Counted from the stretch's first letter, positions 6,054 through 15,434 are shown. The stretch: 64,000 nt of DNA from Bacillus sp. F19 (GCA_023823795.1 CP085710.1:3808001-3872000), one strand, 5' to 3'. The notes: generated by a model not told the origin, from the sequence alone. A program made the numbers and translations.

Positions 6054-7762
6054 TTCACATACTCCGCCACACGGTTCCGTCCTGCCTGTTTGGCTCCGAT
6101 GTACATGGCACGGTCTGCATGTCTGATGAGGTCAAGCGGTCCCTCTGCATCATAAGGAGCAGTTGCGTATCCTATACTTGCGGTGATTGAGATGGAATGT
6201 CGCCTGCCGAAGGTTTGAATGTCCTGGTCAATCATGAATGGCCGGTTCGCAATGGTTTTTCGAATTCCTTCAGCGAAGGCAAAGCATGCCATCTTGTCCA
6301 CATTTGGGAGGAGAATGACGAATTCTTCACCGCCATACCGCGCAACGGTGCCCCGGTCTCCAATAAACTTTACAAGCCGGTCTGAGAGTGCAATCAGGAT
6401 TTCATTTCCCGCCTGATGGCCGTACGTATCATTTACTTTTTTGAAGTGGTCAATGTCCAGCAGAATGAGAGATAAATGATTCAGCTGATAGCTGCCAAGT
6501 TTCATATACTCCGATTCAAGCAGCTTCTCCATGTACCGATAGTTATAGAGACCTGTGAGCGCACAGCGTTCACTTTGTTTTTTCGTCTCCTCATAGCTTC
6601 TTGCATTGTCAATCGCAACGCCGAGATAGGCAGTTAACAAATCAACAATCATCAGCTGTGAATGGTCGTAGGACCGTTTTTTGTTAGAGGCAAGAACGAC
6701 AATGCCTACGACTTTTTGGTTTCTGACAATCGGGACGCCAATCATGCTTTCAATGGTTTCAGGCAGCAGCGTTTTCTCAAGCTTTGCCCAATGTTCCCTT
6801 TTTTTGTAAAGGACGCTTTTCTTTTTTGCATACACTAATCCGCTGATTCCAAGATGGACAGAGAGCGTTTCTTTCGTACCAGTTAAAATCTGTCCATTTT
6901 CAAGCTTTCTGATAACTTTGAGCTCGTAGTCATTCAAGACATCAATGATATAAGCATAATCCGCATTGATCATGGAGGTCAGTTTGTCAATATAGACATC
7001 CAGTACTTCTTTTACTTCCAGTCTTTCTGTAAGCTGATGCCCGATCTCACTTGCTTGCTGAAGATATGAATTCAATCGCTGGCTATTGGACAGCAGGAGC
7101 AGAATAAAGGAGATTCCGACGAACGGTATTCCCACATAGAACAAAGCTTCTAAACCTAAATCTGCATATAATATGTACAGCATTATTCCCACCGGCAGGA
7201 ACATGAGCGTCGTGAAAATCTCCCATAAAAAATCCTTCGAAAAAAATTCTTCTTTGTTTTTATAGAAAAAGCCTCTGATCACATGCTGAAGAAAAAAGTG
7301 ATTTGTCAGGCAAATTGTGAACGCATATATGATAACTTTAAATAAAAACTCAAGAGTGAAATCTGTTTTTCCATGTGTTCCGCCAATGGCATAATAGACA
7401 GCAGCCCCTGCAACAGAGACGATTAGAAACATCAATGAATTTGTAGGATAGCGGTGGATTTCTCTTAAACCTACGCGAAGCTTGATAAGAAGAACAGTAA
7501 GGGAAACCTGCATTAGAATAATTTCAACAAATGGCCCGAAAAGCAGGAAGACGGAAATTGAAACACCCTGAGCGAAAAAAACAGGAGTTTCGTTCACGAT
7601 AATAGGAAAGATGGAAACAATACACATTAATAACAGGAATGTTGCAATAGCCAGTTCATTACCCGCTATCATCGGCGGCCAAAAATAATAAGCTGCACAT
7701 AAAGCTGCCGGAAATAGAATGGCCCACGACACCCATAATACAATCTTAAGATTTTTTTCCAT
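6050..7762 (-). CDS. Membrane GAF-GGDEF diguanylate cyclase
   Basis: The start is ATG at 7762, preceded by GAGAGGGGGG; an upstream in-frame ATG at 7816 has no such site. The 570-residue product begins with seven or eight hydrophobic helices over about 230 residues, then a GAF domain (about 255-410) and a GGDEF domain (about 420-570). The catalytic signature is ARYGGEEFVILLP, and DIDHFKKVNDTYGHQAGN and SIGYATAPYDA are intact. An active diguanylate cyclase making c-di-GMP is therefore likely. No RxxD inhibitory site is found five residues before GGEEF (the local sequence is GDRGTVARY), so product inhibition through that site is not expected. The signal sensed by the membrane part or GAF is unknown. 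In B. subtilis the corresponding position beside folC holds comC, so this is a lineage-specific neighbour. Confidence 0.88.
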   Translation of the reverse strand: MEKNLKIVLWVSWAILFPAALCAAYYFWPPMIAGNELAIATFLLLMCIVSIFPIIVNETPVFFAQGVSISVFLLFGPFVEIILMQVSLTVLLIKLRVGLREIHRYPTNSLMFLIVSVAGAAVYYAIGGTHGKTDFTLEFLFKVIIYAFTICLTNHFFLQHVIRGFFYKNKEEFFSKDFLWEIFTTLMFLPVGIMLYILYADLGLEALFYVGIPFVGISFILLLLSNSQRLNSYLQQASEIGHQLTERLEVKEVLDVYIDKLTSMINADYAYIIDVLNDYELKVIRKLENGQILTGTKETLSVHLGISGLVYAKKKSVLYKKREHWAKLEKTLLPETIESMIGVPIVRNQKVVGIVVLASNKKRSYDHSQLMIVDLLTAYLGVAIDNARSYEETKKQSERCALTGLYNYRYMEKLLESEYMKLGSYQLNHLSLILLDIDHFKKVNDTYGHQAGNEILIALSDRLVKFIGDRGTVARYGGEEFVILLPNVDKMACFAFAEGIRKTIANRPFMIDQDIQTFGRRHSISITASIGYATAPYDAEGPLDLIRHADRAMYIGAKQAGRNRVAEYVK

Positions 7763-7855
7763 GTACTGTTCCCCCCTCTCCCTATCTTTAAAATTATTAT
7801 TTTTATATTTTAACAAAAATTCAGATATCTGTCATTTATATTCAGGACTATCAAC

Positions 7856-9160
7856 CTAATCTTTCGATAAGAAATTTCGACAAAAAGGCCTAACTTCTGA
7901 GATAAAGTAAAGAGAACCCGTCACTAGGAAAACATCTTTTACTTCGCCTGCTTCCATCATTTTTAGAAAAGCAGCTTTCCAATCATCTTCAAAATCCTTT
8001 TTTCCATGTCTGCATGCCTGAAAAAGCTCTTTAGCAGAAGCAGCTCTTGGAAAATCAAAAGTCGTAAAATACATCCTATCCGCAATTGATGAGAGGATAT
8101 CAATCATCGGAGTGTATTCCTTATCTTTTAAAGCCGAAAAGAGAATATGAATCTTTTTGCCGTGATAATGACGCTTCATCGCAGCAGTCAGGCTCTCTGC
8201 ACCCTCTTTATTATGAGCCCCGTCCACAATGACCGCTGGATACTCTGACAGCTGTTCAAATCTGCCGTTCCAGCTGGTCTGCAAAAGTCCTTTAATCATA
8301 TGCTGCTCGTCAATATGAAATAATTCCTCCGAACGCAGATAATCAAGTGCCATCACTGCAAGAGCCGCATTCTGAACTTGATGCTCTCCGCGCATCGATA
8401 TTTCAAGGTTTTTATAATAGCTGAACGGCGTCTTCATTTCGAATCTCTCTCCCCTGGGAAGGGGCTGATGAGTCAAAACCGGAAACGCATCATGATAAAG
8501 GGCAGAGTTCATGTCCTTTGCCTTTTGCTTTATTACATTTAATGCCCGTTCATCTGTAACAGATGTCAGCATAGGAATGCCCTCCTTGATGATTCCCGCT
8601 TTTTCAAGGGCGATTTCTTCTATTGTATTGCCGAGAATATTCATGTGATCATAACCGATGCTTGTAATCATTGTTAAGATTGGTTCTGCAATATTGGTTG
8701 AATCATATGTGCCGCCAAGACCTGTTTCCAGCAGCAGAATATCTGTTTTTTCATGTCTTCCAAAATAATAGAAAGCCATTGCTGTGATTACTTCAAATTC
8801 GGTCGGTCCGCCAAGCTCCGTGTCTTCAAGTTCATCTGCAAGAGGCCTGATCATATTTACTAAAAACAGCATTTCTTCATCAGATATAGGTTTGCCGTTC
8901 ATGCTGATTCTCTCGTTGAAAGTTTCCAAGAACGGAGATGTGAACGTTCCTGTCGTGTACCCTGCTTCTTGAAGAACATTGCGCATATATGCAATGGTTG
9001 ACCCCTTGCCATTTGTGCCTGCAACATGAACTACGCGAATTTGTTTATGGGGATTATTTAATTTTTCCATCATCCAGGTCATCCGCTTTAATCCGGGTTT
9101 AATGCCGAATCTGAGACGCGAATGGATCCAATCTACCGCTTCCTCGTAAGTTTGAAACAT
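7856..9160 (-). CDS. folC: Folylpolyglutamate synthase / dihydrofolate synthase
   Basis: FolC adds glutamate residues to folates and joins glutamate to dihydropteroate, an ATP-dependent Mur-ligase-type cytosolic reaction. The nucleotide-binding loop VAGTNGKGST lies near residue 50. The Mur-ligase markers LLETGLGGTYDSTN, SIGYDHMNILG and VDGAHNKEGAESL follow in order, and the length of 434 residues is normal. GGGGAG is six bases before ATG 9160, whereas ATG 9166 directly touches it, so 9160 is preferred. It follows valS after a terminator, the same neighbour as in B. subtilis. Confidence 0.95.
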   Translation of the reverse strand: MFQTYEEAVDWIHSRLRFGIKPGLKRMTWMMEKLNNPHKQIRVVHVAGTNGKGSTIAYMRNVLQEAGYTTGTFTSPFLETFNERISMNGKPISDEEMLFLVNMIRPLADELEDTELGGPTEFEVITAMAFYYFGRHEKTDILLLETGLGGTYDSTNIAEPILTMITSIGYDHMNILGNTIEEIALEKAGIIKEGIPMLTSVTDERALNVIKQKAKDMNSALYHDAFPVLTHQPLPRGERFEMKTPFSYYKNLEISMRGEHQVQNAALAVMALDYLRSEELFHIDEQHMIKGLLQTSWNGRFEQLSEYPAVIVDGAHNKEGAESLTAAMKRHYHGKKIHILFSALKDKEYTPMIDILSSIADRMYFTTFDFPRAASAKELFQACRHGKKDFEDDWKAAFLKMMEAGEVKDVFLVTGSLYFISEVRPFCRNFLSKD

Positions 9161-9193
9161 GAACATCTCCCCTTTTCTCTCTATTTACATGAA

Positions 9194-9227
9194 AACTCGG
9201 GTGTGATTCTGCCGATCACAACCCGAG
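9194..9227 (-). terminator. Intrinsic terminator downstream of valS
   Basis: CTCGGGTGTGAT at 9196-9207 pairs with ATCACAACCCGAG at 9215-9227, with one unpaired base. On the minus transcript a short U-run follows. It separates valS from folC but the U-run is weak, so readthrough is possible. Confidence 0.65.
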
Positions 9228-9240
9228 CCTATTAAAAAGC

Positions 9241-11883
9241 TTACCCTTTTAATTCACTAATTCTAGAAAGAACAGCTTCTCTTTTCTCTACATAATCGCT
9301 TTCTTTCGCACGTTCTTCCTCAATTACTTTTTCAGGTGCTTTTTTCACAAAGCCTTCGTTGCTCAGTTTCTTTTGAACACGCTCGACTTCTTTATTCAAT
9401 TTATCAAGCTCTTTTTGAAGACGTGAGATTTCTTCATCAATATTGATTAAGCCTTCAAGCGGGAAAATAAGCTCAGCACCCGTTACGACAAAAGTCATCG
9501 CTTTTTCGCCTGATTCTGCATCCGTGCTGATTGAAAGGCTGCTTGTGTTGCAGAAACGCTCAATGTATGCACGATTATCATCAAGCTGCTGACCAACATC
9601 CGCATTTTTCGCTTTAATCAGCATTGGAATCTGCTTGCTCATCGGAGTATTTACCTCGGCTCGGACATTTCTTACAGAACGGATTACTTCAACAAGCAAT
9701 TTCATATCTGCAGCAGCTTTTTCGTCCGTTAATGAAGCATTCACTTCAGGCCATTTTGCAATTGTAATGGATTCTCCGTCGTGAGGAAGGTTCTGCCATA
9801 TTTCCTCGGTAATGAAAGGCATGAATGGGTGAAGAAGTCTCATTGTGTTATCAAGAACATATGCAAGAATGGAACGAGTTGTTTTCTTCGCTTCTTCATT
9901 TTCCCCATATAGCGGAAGCTTCGCCATTTCGATATACCAGTCACAGAAATCATCCCAGATAAAGTTATAAAGCAGGCGGCCTACTTCACCGAATTCATAT
10001 TTATCAGCAAGCTTGGTCACATGCTCAATTGTTTCGTTTAATCGAGTAAGAATCCATTTGTCCGCTACTGATTTTTCTCCGCTGATATCGATCTCTTCAT
10101 ATTTCAGGCCATCCATGTTCATTAAAGCAAAGCGTGAAGCATTCCAGATCTTATTTGCAAAGTTCCAAGTCGCTTCTACCTTTTCATAGCTGAAACGCAA
10201 GTCCTGGCCCGGAGAGCTTCCTGTAGACAGGAAGTAGCGCAATGAATCTGCGCCATATTTCTCGATTACTTCCATTGGATCAACGCCGTTTCCAAGAGAT
10301 TTACTCATTTTGCGGCCTTGCTCATCGCGTACAAGCCCGTGAATCAGCACATCTTTAAATGGACGCTGACCTGTAAATTCAAGACCCTGGAAAATCATGC
10401 GTGAAACCCAGAAGAAGATAATATCGTATCCTGTTACGAGCACATCTGTCGGATAGAAGCGCTGATAATCGATCGATTCTGTGTCAGGCCAGCCCATTGT
10501 CGAGAACGGCCATAGCGCAGAACTGAACCACGTATCAAGAACATCTGTATCCTGCTCCCAGTTTTCAAGATCTGCAGGCGGTGAGTGATCGACATGAACC
10601 TCACCTGTTTCTTTGTTATACCAAGCCGGAATTCTGTGTCCCCACCAAAGCTGTCTTGAAATACACCAGTCACGGATATTTTCCATCCAGCGCATATACG
10701 TATTTTCAAATCGGTTTGGCACAAAGTTTACTTTCTCTTCTTTGCCTTGAAGCTCGATTGCTGCATCAGCAAGCGGCTGCATTTTAACAAACCATTGTGT
10801 TGAAAGATATGGTTCAACAACTGCGCCGCTTCGTTCACTGTGTCCTACAGAATGAAGATGCTCTTCAATTTTGAATAAAACATCCATACCTTGAAGGTCT
10901 TTAACGATTTGCCTGCGGCATTCAAAACGGTCAAGACCATTGTATTTTCCTGCGTTAGCATTCATTGTTCCGTCTTCATTCATAACAAGAACACGTTCTA
11001 AGTCGTGGCGGTTTCCGATTTCAAAATCGTTCGGATCATGTGCAGGCGTAATTTTAACTGCCCCTGATCCAAATTCCATATCCACATAGTCGTCGCCGAC
11101 AATCGGAATCTCGCGGCCAACGATTGGAAGAATAACTGTTTTTCCGATCAAATGCTTGTAGCGGTCATCTTCCGGATGAACGGCAACTGCTGTATCGCCA
11201 AGCATTGTTTCAGGACGGGTTGTAGCGATTTCAATATGTCCTGATCCGTCAGAAAGAGGATAGCGCATATGGTAAAAAGCGCCTTGAACATCTTTGTAGA
11301 TAACTTCAATGTCCGATAAAGCCGTTTTCGTTTGTGGATCCCAGTTGATAATATATTCACCGCGGTAAATAAGTCCTTTTTTATATAGAGATACAAATAC
11401 TTCATTTACCGCTTTTGATAAACCTTCATCTAAAGTAAAACGCTCTCTGGAGTAATCAAGTCCAAGCCCAAGTTTAGACCATTGAGTACGAATATGAGAT
11501 GCATACTCTTCTTTCCACTTCCATGTTTCTTCAACGAATTTTTCCCGTCCAAGATCATAGCGTGATTTGCCTTCCTCGCGCAGCTTGCCTTCTACTTTTG
11601 CCTGAGTGGCAATTCCTGCATGGTCCATGCCCGGAAGCCATAGTACGTCATAGCCCTGCATTCTTTTCATGCGGGTTACAATGTCTTGAAGCGTTGTGTC
11701 CCACGCGTGCCCAAGATGAAGCTTGCCCGTAACGTTAGGCGGCGGAATAACGATAGTATAAGGCTGTTTTTCCTGGTCATTGGTCGCTTCAAAGTATTTG
11801 CCCTTCAGCCAGAACTCATAGCGGTCACGCTCAATTGCCTGCGGATCATATTTTGTAGAGAGTGTTTGTTCATTGTTCTCCAT
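9241..11883 (-). CDS. valS: Valyl-tRNA synthetase
   Basis: This class I synthetase charges tRNA-Val. The HIGH motif appears as HLGH at residues 56-59 ([14 protein letters not shown]). KMSKS lies near residue 525, and the editing-domain motif [16 protein letters not shown] is intact. The tRNA-binding C-terminal coiled coil covers roughly the last 70 residues ([20 protein letters not shown]). The length of 880 is normal. AAGGAGG precedes the ATG by eight bases. Expression is controlled by the T-box leader at 11924-12135, which responds to uncharged tRNA-Val. Confidence 0.98.
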   Translation of the reverse strand: MENNEQTLSTKYDPQAIERDRYEFWLKGKYFEATNDQEKQPYTIVIPPPNVTGKLHLGHAWDTTLQDIVTRMKRMQGYDVLWLPGMDHAGIATQAKVEGKLREEGKSRYDLGREKFVEETWKWKEEYASHIRTQWSKLGLGLDYSRERFTLDEGLSKAVNEVFVSLYKKGLIYRGEYIINWDPQTKTALSDIEVIYKDVQGAFYHMRYPLSDGSGHIEIATTRPETMLGDTAVAVHPEDDRYKHLIGKTVILPIVGREIPIVGDDYVDMEFGSGAVKITPAHDPNDFEIGNRHDLERVLVMNEDGTMNANAGKYNGLDRFECRRQIVKDLQGMDVLFKIEEHLHSVGHSERSGAVVEPYLSTQWFVKMQPLADAAIELQGKEEKVNFVPNRFENTYMRWMENIRDWCISRQLWWGHRIPAWYNKETGEVHVDHSPPADLENWEQDTDVLDTWFSSALWPFSTMGWPDTESIDYQRFYPTDVLVTGYDIIFFWVSRMIFQGLEFTGQRPFKDVLIHGLVRDEQGRKMSKSLGNGVDPMEVIEKYGADSLRYFLSTGSSPGQDLRFSYEKVEATWNFANKIWNASRFALMNMDGLKYEEIDISGEKSVADKWILTRLNETIEHVTKLADKYEFGEVGRLLYNFIWDDFCDWYIEMAKLPLYGENEEAKKTTRSILAYVLDNTMRLLHPFMPFITEEIWQNLPHDGESITIAKWPEVNASLTDEKAAADMKLLVEVIRSVRNVRAEVNTPMSKQIPMLIKAKNADVGQQLDDNRAYIERFCNTSSLSISTDAESGEKAMTFVVTGAELIFPLEGLINIDEEISRLQKELDKLNKEVERVQKKLSNEGFVKKAPEKVIEEERAKESDYVEKREAVLSRISELKG

Positions 11884-11923
11884 TTTTCTTCCTCCTTAAA
11901 AATAAACCGGTGATGAAACAATA

Positions 11924-12135
11924 AAAAAACTCCAATCATCCAATAAAAGGACGAAAGGAGTTGATTTCGCGGTGCCACCTTTTTTCATAGGCAAAAATAA
12001 GCCTATGCTCTCAAATGGGATAACGGCGTTCATGCCGATTCTCTCTACTGCAAGTTTTCAAGAGAATTACTCAAGGGCGACCTTCAAGCGAGCTAGTTTA
12101 AGAAATCTTTCAGCACATGATTTCTCTCTCTAAAA
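11924..12135 (-). promoter_or_regulatory. T-box leader of valS
   Basis: Reading the minus strand, the conserved T-box sequence AAGGTGGCACCGCG lies at about 11968-11981. It is followed by a terminator hairpin, AACTCC...CGTCC/GGATG...GGAGTT, ending in seven U (11924-11962). The Stem I base is AGAGAGAA (about 12121-12130) pairing with TTCTCTT (12059-12067). A GUA triplet, a valine codon, sits at 12068-12070 just before the closing strand, where the specifier is expected. GUC occurs at about 12079-12081 as an alternative. That this leader reads tRNA-Val follows from the gene; the exact specifier is inferred. Confidence 0.9.
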
Positions 12136-12204
12136 ACAGCTTTCTGCTTTACTCTTCCCTGTCAATGTATGTTGATTTTTTTAATAAAAGCATATATGTA
12201 TTAT

Positions 12205-12232
12205 TGTATACAATCTTATCATTTTACGTCAA
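12205..12232 (-). promoter_or_regulatory. Probable sigma-A promoter of valS
   Basis: On the minus strand TTGACG (12227-12232) and TATACA (12205-12210) are separated by 16 bases. Transcription would start about 65 bases before the first T-box stem. Confidence 0.5.
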
Positions 12233-12332
12233 TCATCTTCTCCAAATTTCCTTCGCTTTATTCACAAGAATCACAAATTTGGGTAAATGCACATATCTTG
12301 TTAGCATGAACCATCAGGTTAGGAGAATTTAT

Positions 12333-12524
12333 ATGCGCAGAAAAATTAATTACTACAATATGTCACCATGGGTAAAGCAGTTTAAAGTAATCGCAGGCCA
12401 GTTCATCGTTCCGATTACGATTTTCCAGACGGTACGGACCTTGATCTTCCCGTCTCCAGTAGATCTGATTCTTTTATCTCTGTTGATATTGCTTGGATTA
12501 GCCCTTCACATGGAGTGGATTTAA
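12333..12524 (+). CDS. 63-aa membrane protein of unknown function
   Basis: The start is ATG 12333 with AGGAGA at 12321-12326, seven bases away. The longer open frame upstream runs through the valS leader and promoter on the other strand and is not credible. The peptide begins with a basic segment (MRRKINYYNMSPWVKQFK). A first hydrophobic stretch follows (VIAGQFIVPITIFQTVRTLIF), then a short PSPVD turn and a second helix (LILLSLLILLGLALHMEWI). This suggests a small two-helix inner-membrane protein with a cytoplasmic basic N-terminus. It is monocistronic and convergent with ysxE, with a terminator immediately after the stop. I do not recognise a characterised family. Confidence 0.75.
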   Translation: MRRKINYYNMSPWVKQFKVIAGQFIVPITIFQTVRTLIFPSPVDLILLSLLILLGLALHMEWI

Positions 12525-12528
12525 AGAA

Positions 12529-12557
12529 CCCAATCAAAGAGATGATTGGGATTTTTT
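12529..12557 (+). terminator. Intrinsic terminator after the 63-aa membrane protein
   Basis: CCCAATCA (12529-12536) pairs with TGATTGGG (12543-12550), loop AAGAGA, followed by A then seven T. Its right edge touches the ysxE stop on the minus strand. Confidence 0.9.
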
Positions 12558-13594
12558 TATGATGATTGCTCTGCCTCTATTTTTTTATTCTCTTCAATTT
12601 GCGTCACTTTCATAACAAAATATTCAATGTTTTTAAAAGTCCAGTAGGCTTTGGTGAGATCCTGATTCCGTTTGAGCTGAGGGACACTCCGGTTTGACTC
12701 ATTCATATGTTTTTTCAAATTTCTGTAGATAAAATCCGGGTATGCAAGATAGCAAATGAATAAAAGCATTTCTTCTTCCCGGAACGGAAAATGCTGCTGA
12801 TACGTATAGAGCCAATCCACACAATCATCATCTGCAAATGGATACGTATGGAACGTACGATGATAGAAGAGAAGCAGATCGTCAATGGGAGATGAGTATC
12901 TGGACTGTTCAAAGTTTGTTAAAAATCCAGTACCCTGTTCATCATATAAAAAGTGATGAATGGAAGCTCTCCCATGAATAATAACCTGGCGGGTATCTTC
13001 TTTTTCCTTCATCATTTCATACCATTCATCAAGTTTCTTCCGCGCAAAATCAGTCGCTCTTGCTGTTTCAAAATAATAAGTAACCGCCTGCAGTTCAAAA
13101 GGGGACAAGTACCATTTTTTTTCGCATTCTTCCACATATTTTTCGTATGCGGCTTTGTTGTCATCCCACTGCTTTGATAACGTATCATAATGAACTTTAA
13201 GTGCATCCTGATTCAATTTTTCCGCAGCTGCTGTTTTCTGATGGAACACAGCGAGTTCCCTGAACATGTTTTTATGACGCTCATCTCTCTCCTCTTCAGG
13301 TTCATTGTGAAGCCATGGCATGATGTAATACCAGTTTTCTCCATCTGAGGTGAAAAATTGGCGGTGTTTATTTTTGAAGATCGGCACATAGCCGGAAAAT
13401 CCTTTTTGATGAGCAGTATGAAGTGTTTCAATAAAATGGCCATTTCGGTTTGCTGTGACTCTTTTTAATGCATATGATGCTCCAGAGCTTGCATAGATTT
13501 TGGTCAGCTTATCACTGATTGACTCCGCGTACTCGCAAGTTAAATCATATTGGCCGATAACAGGCGCTAGCTTATCCATAATTTCTCTCACCAC
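12557..13594 (-). CDS. ysxE: YsxE, CotS-like kinase-fold spore coat protein
   Basis: The product of about 345 residues has the aminoglycoside-phosphotransferase/CotS-like kinase fold: an N-terminal nucleotide-binding lobe (KIYASSGASYALKRV) and a catalytic-loop-like VIIHGRASIHHFLYDEQG. The usual catalytic HGD motif reads HGR and the later DFE-like segment is TNFEQSR, so kinase activity is doubtful. In B. subtilis ysxE lies directly after spoVID and encodes a spore coat protein; the order is the same here. Start choice: GTG 13594 is seven bases after AGGTGA, while a GTG at 13606 lies inside that site. The spacing from spoVID is about 115 bases. Confidence 0.87.
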   Translation of the reverse strand: MVREIMDKLAPVIGQYDLTCEYAESISDKLTKIYASSGASYALKRVTANRNGHFIETLHTAHQKGFSGYVPIFKNKHRQFFTSDGENWYYIMPWLHNEPEEERDERHKNMFRELAVFHQKTAAAEKLNQDALKVHYDTLSKQWDDNKAAYEKYVEECEKKWYLSPFELQAVTYYFETARATDFARKKLDEWYEMMKEKEDTRQVIIHGRASIHHFLYDEQGTGFLTNFEQSRYSSPIDDLLLFYHRTFHTYPFADDDCVDWLYTYQQHFPFREEEMLLFICYLAYPDFIYRNLKKHMNESNRSVPQLKRNQDLTKAYWTFKNIEYFVMKVTQIEENKKIEAEQSS

Positions 13595-13721
13595 TCTATA
13601 ACTCACCTTCCTTTAAGAAGGAATAAGTGAACGATTTTACCCTGTTTTCAGTAAAGAATGACAATTGATTCTTACAAAAAAAACAGCTGAGGAATACTCC
13701 TCCCCAAGCTGTCTGTCCATC

Positions 13722-14744
13722 TTAATGCGTGTTTGCATAAACCGGAATATATAAAGTCTGCCCTTCATGCACATCAGCAGTTGAGCTGAATTGGTTCACC
13801 CTGTGCAGCTGCTGCACTGTGATATTATAACGGTCGCATATGCTGTCAATTGTATCTCCCTGCTGAACAATGCAGATTTTCAGTTTTGAAAATTCCTCTT
13901 CATCCTCACGGCCAAAAAGCTTTGTTAAATACAGAGAGTTTTCGGTTTCCTTCGGCTGCTCCTGTTTTTTCGCTTCTTCTTTTCGGCTTTTTGGACTTTG
14001 TTTAGGCGGTGCTGAGTAAGATTCTTCGAAATCTGCTTCTGCTGGCCTCCCTGCACTATAATGAATTTCAGGCTGTGCGATTTCTTCTTCTATTGCCTGC
14101 TTTCTGACTTCTACATCAAAAGGCTGATAAACCTCTTCTTTTTCAGGAGTGTCGCTGATCTCAGCAAGTACAGCATCATAGCTTTCTGAATTTGCTTCCT
14201 GAGTCTCCTCTTCATGGAGCAAAGCCTGAGATGAACGGTACAGCGGCTCAAGCTCTTCTTCAGATGAGTGATTATATATGTGCTCTTCCTCTTCCTGAAC
14301 TTCTTCAAATGAATCCTGACTTGAAATTCCGCTTATTTCTAAATCTGCAACAAGCTTCAGATTTCTGCTTTCAGATAGATCATAATCAAACGATTCAATC
14401 GTCACATATACTTCTTCTAAATCTCCAATTCTATTTCTTGGGATCGTAATATCCACTGGGAACCGGTGAACAAGCTGTGATATGCCATCATCCTCCCGGG
14501 TTTCAACACTGCTTACAAACCGGAGATTGGCATATTCAAATTCCTCTTCGTTATAATCCTCATCTATTTTGTACTCACCCGTTAACTGCAGTGCACCCCG
14601 AATGGAGATGTACTGGTCAAATTCCTGGATGGTGATGTCTGGATCTAATGAGATGGATAACAGCTCACCTACTTCCTGTCCCTTTTGAAACCAAACGGAT
14701 TCTTCAACAGAAAACCGTAATGATGATTGTTGATCCTGTGACAA
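13722..14744 (-). CDS. spoVID: Spore coat morphogenesis protein SpoVID
   Basis: SpoVID is needed for the coat to encase the forespore. The conserved N-terminal region (SLRFSVEESVWFQKGQEVGELLSISLDPDI) is followed by a long acidic, low-complexity middle rich in Glu. A C-terminal LysM domain (about 290-337) carries QQGDTIDSICDRYNITVQQLHRVN and EGQTLYIPVY. At 340 residues it is shorter than the B. subtilis protein because of the middle region. The start is TTG 14744, eight bases after GGAGG. It precedes ysxE on the same strand. A possible sigma-E promoter lies about 75 bases upstream. Confidence 0.93.
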   Translation of the reverse strand: MSQDQQSSLRFSVEESVWFQKGQEVGELLSISLDPDITIQEFDQYISIRGALQLTGEYKIDEDYNEEEFEYANLRFVSSVETREDDGISQLVHRFPVDITIPRNRIGDLEEVYVTIESFDYDLSESRNLKLVADLEISGISSQDSFEEVQEEEEHIYNHSSEEELEPLYRSSQALLHEEETQEANSESYDAVLAEISDTPEKEEVYQPFDVEVRKQAIEEEIAQPEIHYSAGRPAEADFEESYSAPPKQSPKSRKEEAKKQEQPKETENSLYLTKLFGREDEEEFSKLKICIVQQGDTIDSICDRYNITVQQLHRVNQFSSTADVHEGQTLYIPVYANTH

Positions 14745-14813
14745 CTTGAACTCCTCCTTTCAATGGCCTAACCAAATAAGCTATGACATTAAAGGTTTAT
14801 GTTCCAGATTCAA

Positions 14814-14841
14814 AGATTATGATTGATTTTTAGAATATGAC
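14814..14841 (-). promoter_or_regulatory. Candidate sigma-E promoter of spoVID
   Basis: On the minus strand GTCATATT (14834-14841) resembles the sigma-E -35 consensus and CATAATCT (14814-14821) the -10. The 12-base spacing is slightly short, so this is tentative. Sigma-E control of spoVID is known in B. subtilis. Confidence 0.35.
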
Positions 14842-14901
14842 TTATTTCTATCAGGGGATATTGAATGGTAAAATGTGCATTTATGCTTTCTAAAAGTCAG
14901 T

Positions 14902-14927
14902 GTTTCAACTGAGCGCTGACAGGGAAA
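14902..14927 (+). promoter_or_regulatory. Sigma-B-like general stress promoter
   Basis: GTTTCA (14902-14907), a 14-base spacer and GGGAAA (14922-14927) match the sigma-B pattern GTTTaa-N12-14-GGGwAw. A CsbD-like ORF, a family typically under sigma-B, starts 35 bases downstream. Confidence 0.6.
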
Positions 14928-14961
14928 ATAGTCTGTAACATAAAGGAAGGAGTGATCTGCA

Positions 14962-15063
14962 ATGTCAAAAGATCAAGGTTTAAGCGATAAAATAAAAGGC
15001 AAGGTAAAACAGGCCAAGGGTGAAGATCTTTTCAGAGGGGATAAACCTACATTTCTTCCTTGA
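14962..15063 (+). CDS. Short CsbD-like stress peptide, probably truncated (33 aa)
   Basis: ATG 14962 follows AAGGAAGGAG. The peptide MSKDQGLSDKIKGKVKQAKG resembles the N-terminus of CsbD/YjbJ-family stress proteins, which are hydrophilic, Lys/Gly rich and commonly about 55-70 residues. After 20 residues the similarity stops and the frame ends at 33 (EDLFRGDKPTFLP). No continuation is seen in the other frames, so this looks like a decayed or naturally shortened csbD. The upstream sigma-B-like promoter supports the family call. Whether it is still functional is unknown; a pseudogene is equally likely. Confidence 0.5.
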   Translation: MSKDQGLSDKIKGKVKQAKGEDLFRGDKPTFLP

Positions 15064-15141
15064 GCAATGGATTTATAGGATTTTTCCCCTTCTAAGTACT
15101 CTAAAACTGCATTTGATTTTTCGTCTATCGTATATTTAGTC

Positions 15142-15192
15142 AAAAAAACTGCACCTTCAATTGTTAGATGTTGTCTAACAATTGGGGTGCAG
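15142..15192 (-). terminator. Long hairpin with U-run on the minus transcript
   Basis: CTGCACC (15149-15155) and AATTGTTAGA (15159-15168) pair with TCTAACAATT (15174-15183) and GGTGCAG (15186-15192). Seven A at 15142-15148 become a U-run on the minus strand. It may be a distal terminator for hemL or for an unseen minus-strand transcript. Confidence 0.5.
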
Positions 15193-15266
15193 TTCAGCCA
15201 AAGACAGTTCTCTTTTTTATTTTATGAGATACCTGCTATACTAGAGGAAAAAACAGAGGAGATTCT

Positions 15267-15434
15267 ATGAAACCCTTATTTTTTATTATTATTGCTTTGA
15301 TCTTTTTAATTCAAATCCCTTTATGGTTTAATATTGTCGATGACTGGCTGATGGCTGTAGTCGGCTTAATCGGTCTCGCCATTATTTTTTCAAGCAAGTG
15401 GTTAAGCCGGAAATCCGGTTATAAAGAGAAATAA
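15267..15434 (+). CDS. 55-aa two-helix membrane protein of unknown function
   Basis: ATG 15267 lies six bases after AGAGGA, and an extended -10 (TGCTATACT, 15234-15242) is placed to start transcription just upstream. The peptide opens with a hydrophobic helix (PLFFIIIALIFLIQIPLWF). A short NIVDDW turn follows, then a second helix (LMAVVGLIGLAIIF), and it ends in a basic tail (SSKWLSRKSGYKEK). A bitopic hairpin in the cytoplasmic membrane is likely. It stands alone between the csbD-like ORF and the hemL terminators. No characterised family recognised. Confidence 0.65.
   Translation: MKPLFFIIIALIFLIQIPLWFNIVDDWLMAVVGLIGLAIIFSSKWLSRKSGYKEK

Noticed and set aside
12117-12332. N-terminal 72-codon extension of the 63-aa membrane protein
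   Set aside because: It runs across the valS promoter and T-box leader on the other strand; the good ribosome site is at 12321-12326, before ATG 12333.
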